From JALZKA01 sp963701205 (GTDB lineage Bacteria > Actinomycetota > Thermoleophilia > Solirubrobacterales > 70-9), in the NCBI GenBank assembly GCA_963701205.1, contig OY969575.1, positions 1-64,000 on the forward strand: a stretch of DNA of 64,000 bases. Direction: 5' to 3'. A program made the position numbers and the translations under genes. Numbering within the stretch: the first letter of the stretch is position 1; the number at the start of each line of letters is the position of its first letter. Shown in pieces: positions 7,763 to 14,967 of the stretch. The notes beneath the pieces were generated by a model. That model was not told the DNA's origin, ran no database searches, and saw only the letters and a program-made list of their open reading frames with translations.

Positions 7763-9279
7763 TCGTCAGCTTCCTCATCCTCGTCCTCGCCCTCAGAGGT
7801 CTCGGCGCTTTCGGCCTCCGCAGCGGCCGCTTCAGCAGCCTCAGTGGCCGCTGCAGCTTCCGCCGCTTCAGCCTCCTTGGCCGCAGCTTCCGCCGCGGCA
7901 GCAGCCTTGGCCGTCGCTTCGTCAAAGGCGGCCTGGGCGCGTGACACGATTTCCGATACCTGATCCTCGTTGGCGTCGGCATCGGCCAGAACCGCGATCT
8001 CGTCGTCGGCGAGACCGGCCAGGACGGTCACGTCGTTCGTCGCGAACCGAGCCAGGCACTGGTGCTGGGCCAAGCCACAAAAGCGCGAACCAGCAACGGA
8101 TGCGTTGGGACACCGGCGCCCTGCCGACAGCAGCGCGGCGCAGCGGCCGTCGTCAACCTGCTCCTCGTCAAGATCCTCTTGATCCTCGTGGCTGAAGTCG
8201 GTCTCCGACTTGATGTCCACCTTCCAGCCGGTGAGCTTCGCCGCGAGCCGGGCGTTTTGCCCTTCGCGGCCGATCGCCAGCGACAACTGGTCATCCGGAA
8301 CGATGACGGTCGCTTCCTTCGTCTCGTCATCGACGATCACCTCACGCACGCGGGCCGGCGAGAGCGCCTTGGCGACAAAGCGGGCGGGTTCCTCGTTGTA
8401 GGGAATGATGTCGATTTTCTCGCCCCGCAACTCGGAAACGACCATCCGCACACGCGAACCGCGCGGGCCGACACAAGCGCCAACGGGATCCACCCCATCG
8501 GCATGCGAGATGACCGCGATCTTCGAGCGGAAACCCGGCTCGCGGGCGACGCCGACGATCTCGACGAGGTCGTCGGCGATCTCCGGGACCTCGAGTTCGA
8601 AAAGCTCCTTGATCAACTCAGGACTCCGGCGCGAGACGACAATGGACGGCCCCTTGCCTTCGGCCGAGACGTCCGTGATCACGGCCTTGACGCGCATCCC
8701 ATGGTCGTAGCGCTCGTTCCAAACCTGTTCGGAGCGAGGCAGCAACGCTTCAACGCGCTCGCGAAGCTGGACCAGCGTGTAGCGGTTGTCGGACTGCTGA
8801 ATGATTCCGGTGATCAGCTCGCCAACCCGGTCCTGGTACTCGTCGAACATCATCTGCCGCTCGGCCTCGCGGACGCGCTGCAAAATCACCTGTTTGGCGG
8901 TCTGGGCGGCGATCCGGCCAAAGTTCTCTGGAGTTACGTCGCGGGACTTGATCTGATCCGCGTACGGCGCCAGGATCTCAGGGTCCAGCTCGGGCTCCTC
9001 CGGCTCGCGCATCTCGCCCGTTTCGGGGTCGATTGCGGGCTCCTGCTCAGAGGCGACCTGGGCCAGGAGCTTCTCCTCTAGCTCGACCGGCAGGATCAGC
9101 TCGAACACCCGGAAATCGGCCGTTTCGCGATCCAGATCCACCCTCGCATAGCGAGCCGAACCTGGGCTCTTTTTGTACGCAGAGAGCAGCGCGTCCTCAA
9201 GCGCCGTCATCAGGGTCTCGGAATCGATCCCCTTCTCCGCCCCGAGTTCCTTGATCGCATCGACGAGCTCGCGGCTCAC
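7744..9279 (-). CDS. nusA: transcription termination/antitermination protein NusA (tail frame disrupted)
   Basis: RNA polymerase-binding elongation factor. Residues 1-130 form the N-terminal domain, about 150-215 the S1 domain, then KH1 (GPRGSRV, 271-277) and KH2 (IGREGQNARLAAKLTGW, 336-352). An actinobacterial-style extension follows with a possible metal site: Cys380, Cys390, Cys401, His406, Cys408. After an Ala/Glu-rich helix the acidic tail meets TGA at 7744, after 511 residues. The same frame reopens at the far end of the repeat and stops with TAG at 7453, overlapping infB, so the intended product is probably 608 residues. The GTG start at 9279 has a strong Shine-Dalgarno site (GGAGGTGA). 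Confidence 0.95.
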   Translation of the reverse strand: MSRELVDAIKELGAEKGIDSETLMTALEDALLSAYKKSPGSARYARVDLDRETADFRVFELILPVELEEKLLAQVASEQEPAIDPETGEMREPEEPELDPEILAPYADQIKSRDVTPENFGRIAAQTAKQVILQRVREAERQMMFDEYQDRVGELITGIIQQSDNRYTLVQLRERVEALLPRSEQVWNERYDHGMRVKAVITDVSAEGKGPSIVVSRRSPELIKELFELEVPEIADDLVEIVGVAREPGFRSKIAVISHADGVDPVGACVGPRGSRVRMVVSELRGEKIDIIPYNEEPARFVAKALSPARVREVIVDDETKEATVIVPDDQLSLAIGREGQNARLAAKLTGWKVDIKSETDFSHEDQEDLDEEQVDDGRCAALLSAGRRCPNASVAGSRFCGLAQHQCLARFATNDVTVLAGLADDEIAVLADADANEDQVSEIVSRAQAAFDEATAKAAAAAEAAAKEAEAAEAAAATEAAEAAAAEAESAETSEGEDEDEEADEETRRS

Positions 9280-9346
9280 GATTCACCTCCGAGTGAGAAG
9301 GCATCCCATGCTTGGGGGGCCAACCTGATTGCGCGACTCGCGCCGC

Positions 9347-9775
9347 TCATTTGATATCTCCAACAAGATTGGACCGCTTGATCCCGTCAATCGGGATGCG
9401 CACGGCCGTGCCGTCGGCGTCCAGCGAAACCGATTCGCCGTCGGCGTCGGCGAGTGTGCCGGTGAAGTTGCGGCGACCGTCGATGGCCTGCTGGGTTCGT
9501 ACCCGCACACGGCTGCCGAGAAAGCGGCGAAAGTGTTCGGGTTTAGTCAGCGGACGGTCAGTTCCAGGCGACGAAACCTCAAGCGAGTAGCGCTCTAGGA
9601 GGCCGCGCAACTCGGCGGTGACAGCTTCGCAAAGCGCCAGGTCAACGCCTCCCGGGCGGTCGATGTAGAGGCGAATCGTCTCAGCGGCAGGCGTTTCAAG
9701 CGCGACGAGTTCAACCTCAGAATCAAAATCCCGAAGCCGCTCCTCGATCGTCCTTTGCAGGTCCTGGTCGCTCAA
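9347..9775 (-). CDS. rimP: ribosome maturation factor RimP
   Basis: Assists 30S subunit assembly. The 142-residue protein has the two RimP domains: an N-terminal alpha/beta fold ending in YSLEVSSPGTDRPLTKPEHF (family signature) and a C-terminal Sm-like barrel (GRRNFTGTLAD, IDGIKRSNLV). The start is TTG at 9775, with a GGAGAG Shine-Dalgarno-like stretch upstream; an ATG a few bases upstream is out of frame. It sits directly ahead of nusA, as in most bacteria. Confidence 0.93.
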   Translation of the reverse strand: MSDQDLQRTIEERLRDFDSEVELVALETPAAETIRLYIDRPGGVDLALCEAVTAELRGLLERYSLEVSSPGTDRPLTKPEHFRRFLGSRVRVRTQQAIDGRRNFTGTLADADGESVSLDADGTAVRIPIDGIKRSNLVGDIK

Positions 9776-9825
9776 GTCGTTGTCTCTCCATCCTCGATTT
9801 GCCCCTCAATGACCCGATCCGGGCC

Positions 9826-9853
9826 GAAAAAAAAGGTGGGCCCGGGCCCACCT
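9826..9853 (-). terminator. intrinsic terminator between dtd and rimP
   Basis: A perfect 20-base inverted repeat (AGGTGGGCCC / GGGCCCACCT, 9834-9853) is followed on the reverse strand by a run of T (A run 9827-9834 on the plus strand). It terminates transcription arriving from dtd, so rimP-nusA-infB must use a promoter between 9776 and 9833. Confidence 0.9.
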
Positions 9854-9900
9854 CGACAGGGTACGGGTACGCATAAGAGGTGCCGGCAGTATAGCCGCGC

Positions 9901-10317
9901 TCAGGCCTCAATCAGGAGCGTTACCGGGCCGTCAGCGGTCAACTCGATCGCCATGTCCGCGCCGAATGACCCACGCTTCGCGCCGAGGCGATCGGCGAAG
10001 CGCAGATACAGCGGCTCCGCTACTGCCGCCGGCGCCGCCCCGGCAAAGCTGGGCCGGTTCCCTCGGCTGGTCTCGGCGTACAGGGTGAACTGGCTGACGC
10101 AGAGCGCCTCGCGGTCGCCAAGCGCATCGTTCATGCGACCTTCGGCGTCGGCAAAGATCCGTAGCCTGGCCACCTTGTCGGCAAGCCGATCCGCGTCGTC
10201 CTCGGTGTCGTCGTGCCCGATCCCCAGCAGCACGAGCATTCCCGGCCCAATCGCCGCCACTGACTCGCCGCCGGCAGACACCTGGGCCCACAGCACCCGC
10301 TGGATCAGGGCCCGCAA
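9901..10317 (-). CDS. dtd: D-aminoacyl-tRNA deacylase
   Basis: Hydrolyses D-amino acids mischarged on tRNA. At 138 residues it is near the family length. It has MRALIQRV at the start, the catalytic SQFTLYAET motif, NRPSF, and a DGPVT cis-Pro motif near the C-terminus (Asp replaces the usual Asn). The start is TTG at 10317, six bases after the stop of the upstream TPR gene. It is the last gene before the terminator at 9826-9853. Confidence 0.93.
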   Translation of the reverse strand: MRALIQRVLWAQVSAGGESVAAIGPGMLVLLGIGHDDTEDDADRLADKVARLRIFADAEGRMNDALGDREALCVSQFTLYAETSRGNRPSFAGAAPAAVAEPLYLRFADRLGAKRGSFGADMAIELTADGPVTLLIEA

Positions 10318-10323
10318 GCGGCG

Positions 10324-10689
10324 CTACCGCGATCCGCTGGCACGCTGGCGGTAGATCCTGTAGTCCCGGCGTTCAGGCCTCAGGTTCGCCGCAAGCGCCA
10401 GGTGGTGGCGCGCCCGCTCCTTGTTCCCCGTCAGCGTCAGGGCCCGACCCAGGCAGAAGTGCGCGTAGTCGTTGACGGGATGCGTCTCGACGATGGCCGC
10501 GAACTCGCGGGCTGCCTCGGCAAACCTGGAGCTGCGAAAGTACGCACGGCCAAGCGCTTCCCGCACCGATGCCTTTTCCGGCGCCTGGCGTGCCGCCTCA
10601 GCAAGCGGAACCGATGCTTCCTCGAAACTGCCGTCCTCAAGCAGCTCGATCCCCTTGCGATAGAGGGTGTAGAGCGAATCCGAGGCCAT
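10324..10689 (-). CDS. small tetratricopeptide-repeat protein
   Basis: A 121-residue helical protein with about three TPR units: YRKGIELLEDGSFEEASVPL, then ASVREALGRAYFRSSRFAEA and YAHFCLGRALTLTGNKERA. Probably a protein-interaction module; the partner is unknown. The ATG at 10689 is preferred over a longer frame because a TANNNT box lies 7 bases upstream and the TPR pattern starts right after it. It is co-directional with coaBC upstream and dtd downstream. Confidence 0.8.
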   Translation of the reverse strand: MASDSLYTLYRKGIELLEDGSFEEASVPLAEAARQAPEKASVREALGRAYFRSSRFAEAAREFAAIVETHPVNDYAHFCLGRALTLTGNKERARHHLALAANLRPERRDYRIYRQRASGSR

Positions 10690-10696
10690 CAAAAAG

Positions 10697-10702
10697 ATGT
10701 TA
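10697..10702 (-). promoter_or_regulatory. possible leaderless -10 box of the TPR gene
   Basis: TAACAT on the reverse strand, 7 bases before the ATG at 10689. It includes the coaBC stop codon TAA. No clear -35 is seen. Confidence 0.35.
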
Positions 10703-11947
10703 GCCCCGGGCGGCCTCTTTGCCTCGAATCGCAGTGATGCGATCCAGGATCGCGCCGGCGATCTGATCCTTCGACGCAATTCCGATCGCCTGCTCGGCGT
10801 CGCGCTCGACGATTGTCACCTCATTCGAGTCAGAGTCAAAGCCGATCTCGGACCGCGAAACGTCGTTGAAGACGATTGCGTCGAGGCCCTTGCGCTCAAG
10901 CTTTTCCCGTGCCCGCGAGATGGCATCGGCGCCATGCTCGGCGGCAAACCCGACAAGCGTCTGTCCGGCTACCCGTTCCTGCGCGAGCGCAGCGATCACG
11001 TCTTCGGTCGCCTCCATCCGAAGATCGATTCCACCCGAGCCCTCGCGAGCGACCTTGCCTGAAACCGGGAGGGGCCGGAAGTCGGCAACCGCCGCCGCCA
11101 TCAGCACGACCTGGGCATCCGTGAAACTGGCCTTCGTCGCCGCCCCAAGTTCCGCCGCTGTTTCGACCGCCACCACGCGAATACGTGCGCTCACCGGCAG
11201 CGCGACGTTCGCGGCGATCAGGGTGACCTCCGCCCCGCGCCGTGCCGCCGCCTCCGCCAGGGCGATACCCATCCGCCCCGACGAGCGATTGCCCACGTAG
11301 CGGACCGAGTCAATCGGCTCGCGCGTACCACCGGCGGTAACCAGGACCTTGAGTCCGTCCCAAGGACCAGCGGGGCCGGGTAGCGCCGCTTCAACCCTCG
11401 CCAGTAGATCAGCGGGCTGTGGCAAGCGGCCGGTGCCGTACTCGCCGCGTGAGGCGAGCGATCCCGTGTCAGGGTCGATGACTTCGATGCCGCGTTCGCG
11501 CAGCAAAGCGAGGTTTCCCTGGGTTGCCGGGTCCCGATACATGCGGTCGTTCATCGCCGGCGCGACAAGCCTGGGTGCCTTGCAAGCGATGAATGAGGTC
11601 GTCACCATCGAATCGGCCAGCCCGGCGGCGAGCTTGGCGATCGTGTTCGCCGACGCCGGAGCGATGAGGTACGCATCGGCTCCCTCTGCCAATGCGAGGT
11701 GGCCGATCGGATCGTGTTCGGGCGCTAGCTCACCCGGATAGGACCCGCGCATCGGGTCTCGCTGCCACTCATCGACCAAAACCGGGGCACCGACGATGCC
11801 TTCGAAGGATGCAGCGCCAACGAACCGGCCGGCGGCGGGGGTCATGAGTACGCGTACGCCGTGCCCCGCCTTTGTTGCGAGCCGAGCGAGCTCAAGCGCG
11901 CGATATGCGGCTATCCCACCGGTGACGCCCAGAAGGATGCGTGCCAT
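10700..11947 (-). CDS. coaBC: phosphopantothenoylcysteine decarboxylase / phosphopantothenate-cysteine ligase
   Basis: Two consecutive steps of coenzyme A synthesis. The N-terminal CoaC flavoprotein half shows GVTGGIAAYRALELAR at the start, IAPASANTIAKLAAG and the PAMNDRMY substrate motif. The C-terminal CoaB half starts near residue 195 with VLVTAGGTREPIDSVRYVGN, SSGRMG and later AAAVADFRP and the KLERKGLD motif. The 415 residues match the fused family. It follows rpoZ by about ten bases. Confidence 0.96.
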   Translation of the reverse strand: MARILLGVTGGIAAYRALELARLATKAGHGVRVLMTPAAGRFVGAASFEGIVGAPVLVDEWQRDPMRGSYPGELAPEHDPIGHLALAEGADAYLIAPASANTIAKLAAGLADSMVTTSFIACKAPRLVAPAMNDRMYRDPATQGNLALLRERGIEVIDPDTGSLASRGEYGTGRLPQPADLLARVEAALPGPAGPWDGLKVLVTAGGTREPIDSVRYVGNRSSGRMGIALAEAAARRGAEVTLIAANVALPVSARIRVVAVETAAELGAATKASFTDAQVVLMAAAVADFRPLPVSGKVAREGSGGIDLRMEATEDVIAALAQERVAGQTLVGFAAEHGADAISRAREKLERKGLDAIVFNDVSRSEIGFDSDSNEVTIVERDAEQAIGIASKDQIAGAILDRITAIRGKEAARG

Positions 11948-11957
11948 AGAAGCCTCG

Positions 11958-12188
11958 CTAGGTGCGGTACTCGTGCTTGATCTTGCCGGTCGCGAGCTCC
12001 TCGAGGGCGATCGTCAGATAGTTGCCCGAGCGGGTCTCAACCATCGGCGGGGTGTACTCCTCATACGTACCTTCCCCCAGAGCGCGGTAGTAGCTGTTGA
12101 GCTGGCGCGCCCGCTTTGCGGCGATCAGGACCGCCGCATAGTGCGAGTCGGCCTGGGCGAGAAGTGTGTCTACTCTTGGCTTGACCAT
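11958..12188 (-). CDS. rpoZ: DNA-directed RNA polymerase omega subunit
   Basis: Omega subunit, a chaperone for the beta' subunit. The 76-residue product has AAKRARQLNSYYRALGEG and a tail LTIALEELATGKIKHEY that match the family. It lies between gmk and coaBC, the conserved actinobacterial order gmk-rpoZ-coaBC. A TACACT box lies 8 bases before the ATG. Confidence 0.95.
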   Translation of the reverse strand: MVKPRVDTLLAQADSHYAAVLIAAKRARQLNSYYRALGEGTYEEYTPPMVETRSGNYLTIALEELATGKIKHEYRT

Positions 12189-12196
12189 TGACGCTC

Positions 12197-12202
12197 AGTG
12201 TA
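12197..12202 (-). promoter_or_regulatory. possible leaderless -10 box of rpoZ
   Basis: TACACT on the reverse strand, 8 bases before the rpoZ ATG at 12188 and just after the gmk stop. It suggests rpoZ has its own near-leaderless transcript. Confidence 0.4.
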
Positions 12203-12213
12203 CGCGGTGGCAC

Positions 12214-12786
12214 TCAGCGCTCGGCGCCCGCCAACTCGGCTCGGACGATTTCTTCCAACTGCCCCGCGGCAGCGTCCACGTCATCGTTGATGACAACGTG
12301 CTTGAACTCCTGTTGGGCCTCAAGCTCCTGCTTGGCGGTCTCCAGCCGCCGTTCGATCGCCTCGCCGGAATCCGTCCCGCGACCTAGGAGCCGGTCGCGC
12401 AAGGCGATCGGGTCGGGCGGGGCGATGAAGATCAAAACTGCCTCGTCTCCCAGCGCGGCTCGTACCTGTCGTGCTCCTTGGACCTCGATTTCCAAGACGA
12501 CGGAGACGCCAGCCTCGAGAGTGCGCTCAATCTCCGAACGAAGCGTCCCATAGCGATTGCCTGAAAACGTGGCGTGCTCCAGGAAATCCCCGGCGTCCGC
12601 GCGGCGGGCGAACTCTTCCGGCGCGAGGAAGTGATAGTCGTGGCCGTCTACCTCCCCGCTACGCGGCTCTCGCGTGGTCGCGGACACCGATAGCTCCAGC
12701 CCTTCGACACGCTGGCGCAGGTCGCGAATCAGCGTTCCCTTTCCAACTCCGGACGGCCCGGTGATCACGAAGATGCGCGCGGTCAT
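12214..12786 (-). CDS. gmk: guanylate kinase
   Basis: Phosphorylates GMP to GDP. ITGPSGVGKGTLIRDL is the P-loop; SATTREPRSGEVDGHDYHF is the GMP-binding stretch; EIEVQGARQVR and IFIAPPD follow. The true start is the ATG at 12786 (190 residues); the open frame upstream lies inside mihF. The neighbours mihF and rpoZ are the usual ones in actinobacteria. Confidence 0.97.
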   Translation of the reverse strand: MTARIFVITGPSGVGKGTLIRDLRQRVEGLELSVSATTREPRSGEVDGHDYHFLAPEEFARRADAGDFLEHATFSGNRYGTLRSEIERTLEAGVSVVLEIEVQGARQVRAALGDEAVLIFIAPPDPIALRDRLLGRGTDSGEAIERRLETAKQELEAQQEFKHVVINDDVDAAAGQLEEIVRAELAGAER

Positions 12787-12827
12787 CTGGCCTATCCAAC
12801 CCCGCGAGCCGGACGCAAGCCCGTCGG

Positions 12828-13154
12828 TTAGCGGCGGAGCATCTGAACGAGCTCGGCGCGCTGTCGCCCGGAGAGGCCGCCGATCGTCTTCGACGGCGAG
12901 ATCCTGCACTGCGAAAGAACCTTGTTGGCCTTCACCCGCCCGTACTTGGGAACGGCGAGGATCATGTCGAAGACCTTGGCCGACTCGACCCACTCGGGCG
13001 GGTCGAGAAGCAACCGCTCCACCTTGGCCTTGCCCGCTTTGAGATCCCGCTTCAGCTGGGCGCGTTTGGTGCGAATCTCGTTGGCCCGCCGCAGTGCCCG
13101 CAATCGTTGCTCGTTGGTCCTCTCGGGGACGGCGGTCTCAACAGGGGCGGCCAC
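12828..13154 (-). CDS. mihF: mycobacterial-type integration host factor (mIHF)
   Basis: Actinobacterial nucleoid-associated DNA-binding protein, unrelated in fold to enteric IHF. The 108-residue form starting at GTG 13154 agrees with family length. Characteristic segments are LRRANEIRTKRAQLKRDL, LLLDPPEWVESAKVFDM, VPKYGRVKANKVLSQ and ISPSKTIGGLSGRQRAEL (the DNA-binding helix-two-turn-helix). The longer frame runs into pyrD and is not used. TATAGT lies 9 bases upstream of the GTG, supporting a leaderless start. Confidence 0.94.
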   Translation of the reverse strand: MAAPVETAVPERTNEQRLRALRRANEIRTKRAQLKRDLKAGKAKVERLLLDPPEWVESAKVFDMILAVPKYGRVKANKVLSQCRISPSKTIGGLSGRQRAELVQMLRR

Positions 13155-13163
13155 AGGGCGGCG

Positions 13164-13169
13164 ACTATA
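13164..13169 (-). promoter_or_regulatory. leaderless -10 box of mihF
   Basis: TATAGT on the reverse strand, 9 bases before the GTG at 13154. It is the clearest of the TANNNT boxes in this window and is located in the 76-base gap between pyrD and mihF. Confidence 0.5.
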
Positions 13170-13230
13170 GCGCGGGGAAGGGGCAGTGCGAGTCACAATT
13201 GGCCGATTCGCTCGAAATTCAATTCGACCT

Positions 13231-14118
13231 CTAGTTGAGGTGGAGGCCCGCGTCATCAGCAAGGAGCGATTCCAGTTGCTCGCGGACGCGAATCGCGACC
13301 CGCGGATCGCCGAAGTTCGCCGTCCCCACCGCCACCGCGCTTGCCCCCGAATCCAGAAACGAAAGCGCGTCTTGGCCTGTCTCGATTCCACCCATTCCGA
13401 TTACCGGAATCGAGACCGCTTCCGCGACCCGGCGCGTCTGTTCAAGCGCGATCGGGCGCACCGCCGGACCGGAGAGCCCGCCGCTGCCGGCACCGAGCCA
13501 GGGCTTGCGGGTCGCTGGGTCCAGGGCAGTAGCCCTGAGGGTGTTGATCAATGAGACTGCGTCGGCGCCGCCCACCTCCGCGGCGGCCGCAACCCGCTCG
13601 GGCGCCGCGGTGTTTGGCGTGAGCTTGACAATGAGCGGCTTACCGGTCAGCGATCGCAGCGATTTGAGCAGGGCCTCCGTCTCGTCAGGCTGCTCGCCGA
13701 CGATCAGGCCGGACTTGACGTTCGGACACGAGACGTTGAGCTCCAATGCCGAAACCTCGTCCCGAGCCGCCACCGCCGCGACGAGTCGGGCAAAACCGTC
13801 GCGATCCGTTGCCATGACCGAGACGATCAGCGGCACCGGCAACAACGCCAGTTCGGGCAGGTCGTGGCTCAGGAACCCGTCCAGGCCCTTGTTCGGAAGC
13901 CCGATTGAGTTGATCATCCCGCTTGCGGTCTCGTAGAGCCGCGGCGGCGGGTTGCCTTCGCGAGGCTCTGGCGTGATGGTCTTGGAGACGAAGGCGGCAA
14001 ACGGGAACTCGTCAAGCACCCCGTCGCCAAAGGCGCGCTGAGCGGCGATGGCGTCGAAGGTGCCGGATCCATTCAAGACCTGGTGCGCAAGCTCAAGCGA
14101 GCCAATCCGCACGCTCAT
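13231..14118 (-). CDS. pyrD: dihydroorotate dehydrogenase (class 1B)
   Basis: Oxidises dihydroorotate to orotate; class 1B enzymes pass electrons to NAD through the PyrK subunit encoded just upstream. The 295-residue protein shows NGSGTFD, the FMN/substrate segment INSIGLPNKGLDGFL, ALELNVSCPNVKSG with the catalytic-loop Cys, PLIVKLTPN, and GMGGIETGQDALSFLDSGASAV. The ATG at 14118 overlaps the pyrK stop (ATGA). The longer open frame upstream is pyrK read in another phase. Confidence 0.97.
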   Translation of the reverse strand: MSVRIGSLELAHQVLNGSGTFDAIAAQRAFGDGVLDEFPFAAFVSKTITPEPREGNPPPRLYETASGMINSIGLPNKGLDGFLSHDLPELALLPVPLIVSVMATDRDGFARLVAAVAARDEVSALELNVSCPNVKSGLIVGEQPDETEALLKSLRSLTGKPLIVKLTPNTAAPERVAAAAEVGGADAVSLINTLRATALDPATRKPWLGAGSGGLSGPAVRPIALEQTRRVAEAVSIPVIGMGGIETGQDALSFLDSGASAVAVGTANFGDPRVAIRVREQLESLLADDAGLHLN

Positions 14119-14966
14119 CGGTGCCCCGATCCGGCGACAAGCGCGGTCTGAACTTGGTCGGCCCGAACCACCGGCCCATCGACGCAGAGTCGCATGTAGC
14201 CGCCATTTGCGAGCGGCACGGCGCACCCGAAGCAGGCGCCGTAGCCGCAGGCCATCGGCGCTTCCATCGCCAGTTCGGCCGGAGCGCCGCGATCGGCGCA
14301 GATTCGGCGCACCGCCTCCAACATCGCGGGCGGTCCACACGCATAAACCGCCGCGGTGGCAGCGCTGTCGCCGGCCAGGGCCGCGTCCAGAAGTTCGGTC
14401 ACATAGCCGTGATGCCCACGATGGCCGTCCTCGAAGGCCAAGCCGACCTCCTGGCACGCCCCGAACAGCTCAAGCCCGCCGCTGTGGCGGTCGTCCCGAA
14501 AGCCAAGCAGCGTCCTGCTTGGCGTCCCTGAATCGCGAAAACGGCGCCGCAGCACCGCGATCGGCGCGATCCCGATACCGCCGCCAACGAGGATGGCGCC
14601 CGCCGCGTCGGGGTTGACCTCGAGCGGGTCTGAAAAGGGCTTGCCGAGCGGGCCAACCACGGCAACCGTGGCGCCCTTGGCGAGCGCGGCAAGGGCGTCT
14701 GTCCCAGGCCCGACTGAATCGAGCAGAAACTCAAGCTCGACCCCTTCCTCGCACGCTCTGGCGGCCGCAAAGGAGAACGCGCGCGGCAGGAATGGGCGCC
14801 CGCCGTCGCCACCCCACCCGGGCGCGGTGAGCATGTAGAACTGTCCCGCCGCCGGCACAGGGCCGACCCTGTCGAGCGCCGTAAAAACAACGTAGCCGCC
14901 GGATTCGCGTCGCCCGACCACGCCGCAACTGCGCCTGCCAAACGGCGCCAGAACGCGATCGGCCAC
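14115..14966 (-). CDS. pyrK: dihydroorotate dehydrogenase electron-transfer subunit
   Basis: FAD and [2Fe-2S] subunit that links PyrD to NAD+. It has a ferredoxin-reductase fold with RAFSFA for FAD, LVGGGIGIAPIAVL for NAD, and a C-terminal cluster motif with four cysteines (CGYGACFGCAVP then RLCVDG). I take GTG 14966, two bases after the carB stop, giving 283 residues; the open frame extends further into carB without similarity. Confidence 0.95.
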   Translation of the reverse strand: MADRVLAPFGRRSCGVVGRRESGGYVVFTALDRVGPVPAAGQFYMLTAPGWGGDGGRPFLPRAFSFAAARACEEGVELEFLLDSVGPGTDALAALAKGATVAVVGPLGKPFSDPLEVNPDAAGAILVGGGIGIAPIAVLRRRFRDSGTPSRTLLGFRDDRHSGGLELFGACQEVGLAFEDGHRGHHGYVTELLDAALAGDSAATAAVYACGPPAMLEAVRRICADRGAPAELAMEAPMACGYGACFGCAVPLANGGYMRLCVDGPVVRADQVQTALVAGSGHR

Positions 14967-14967
14967 G

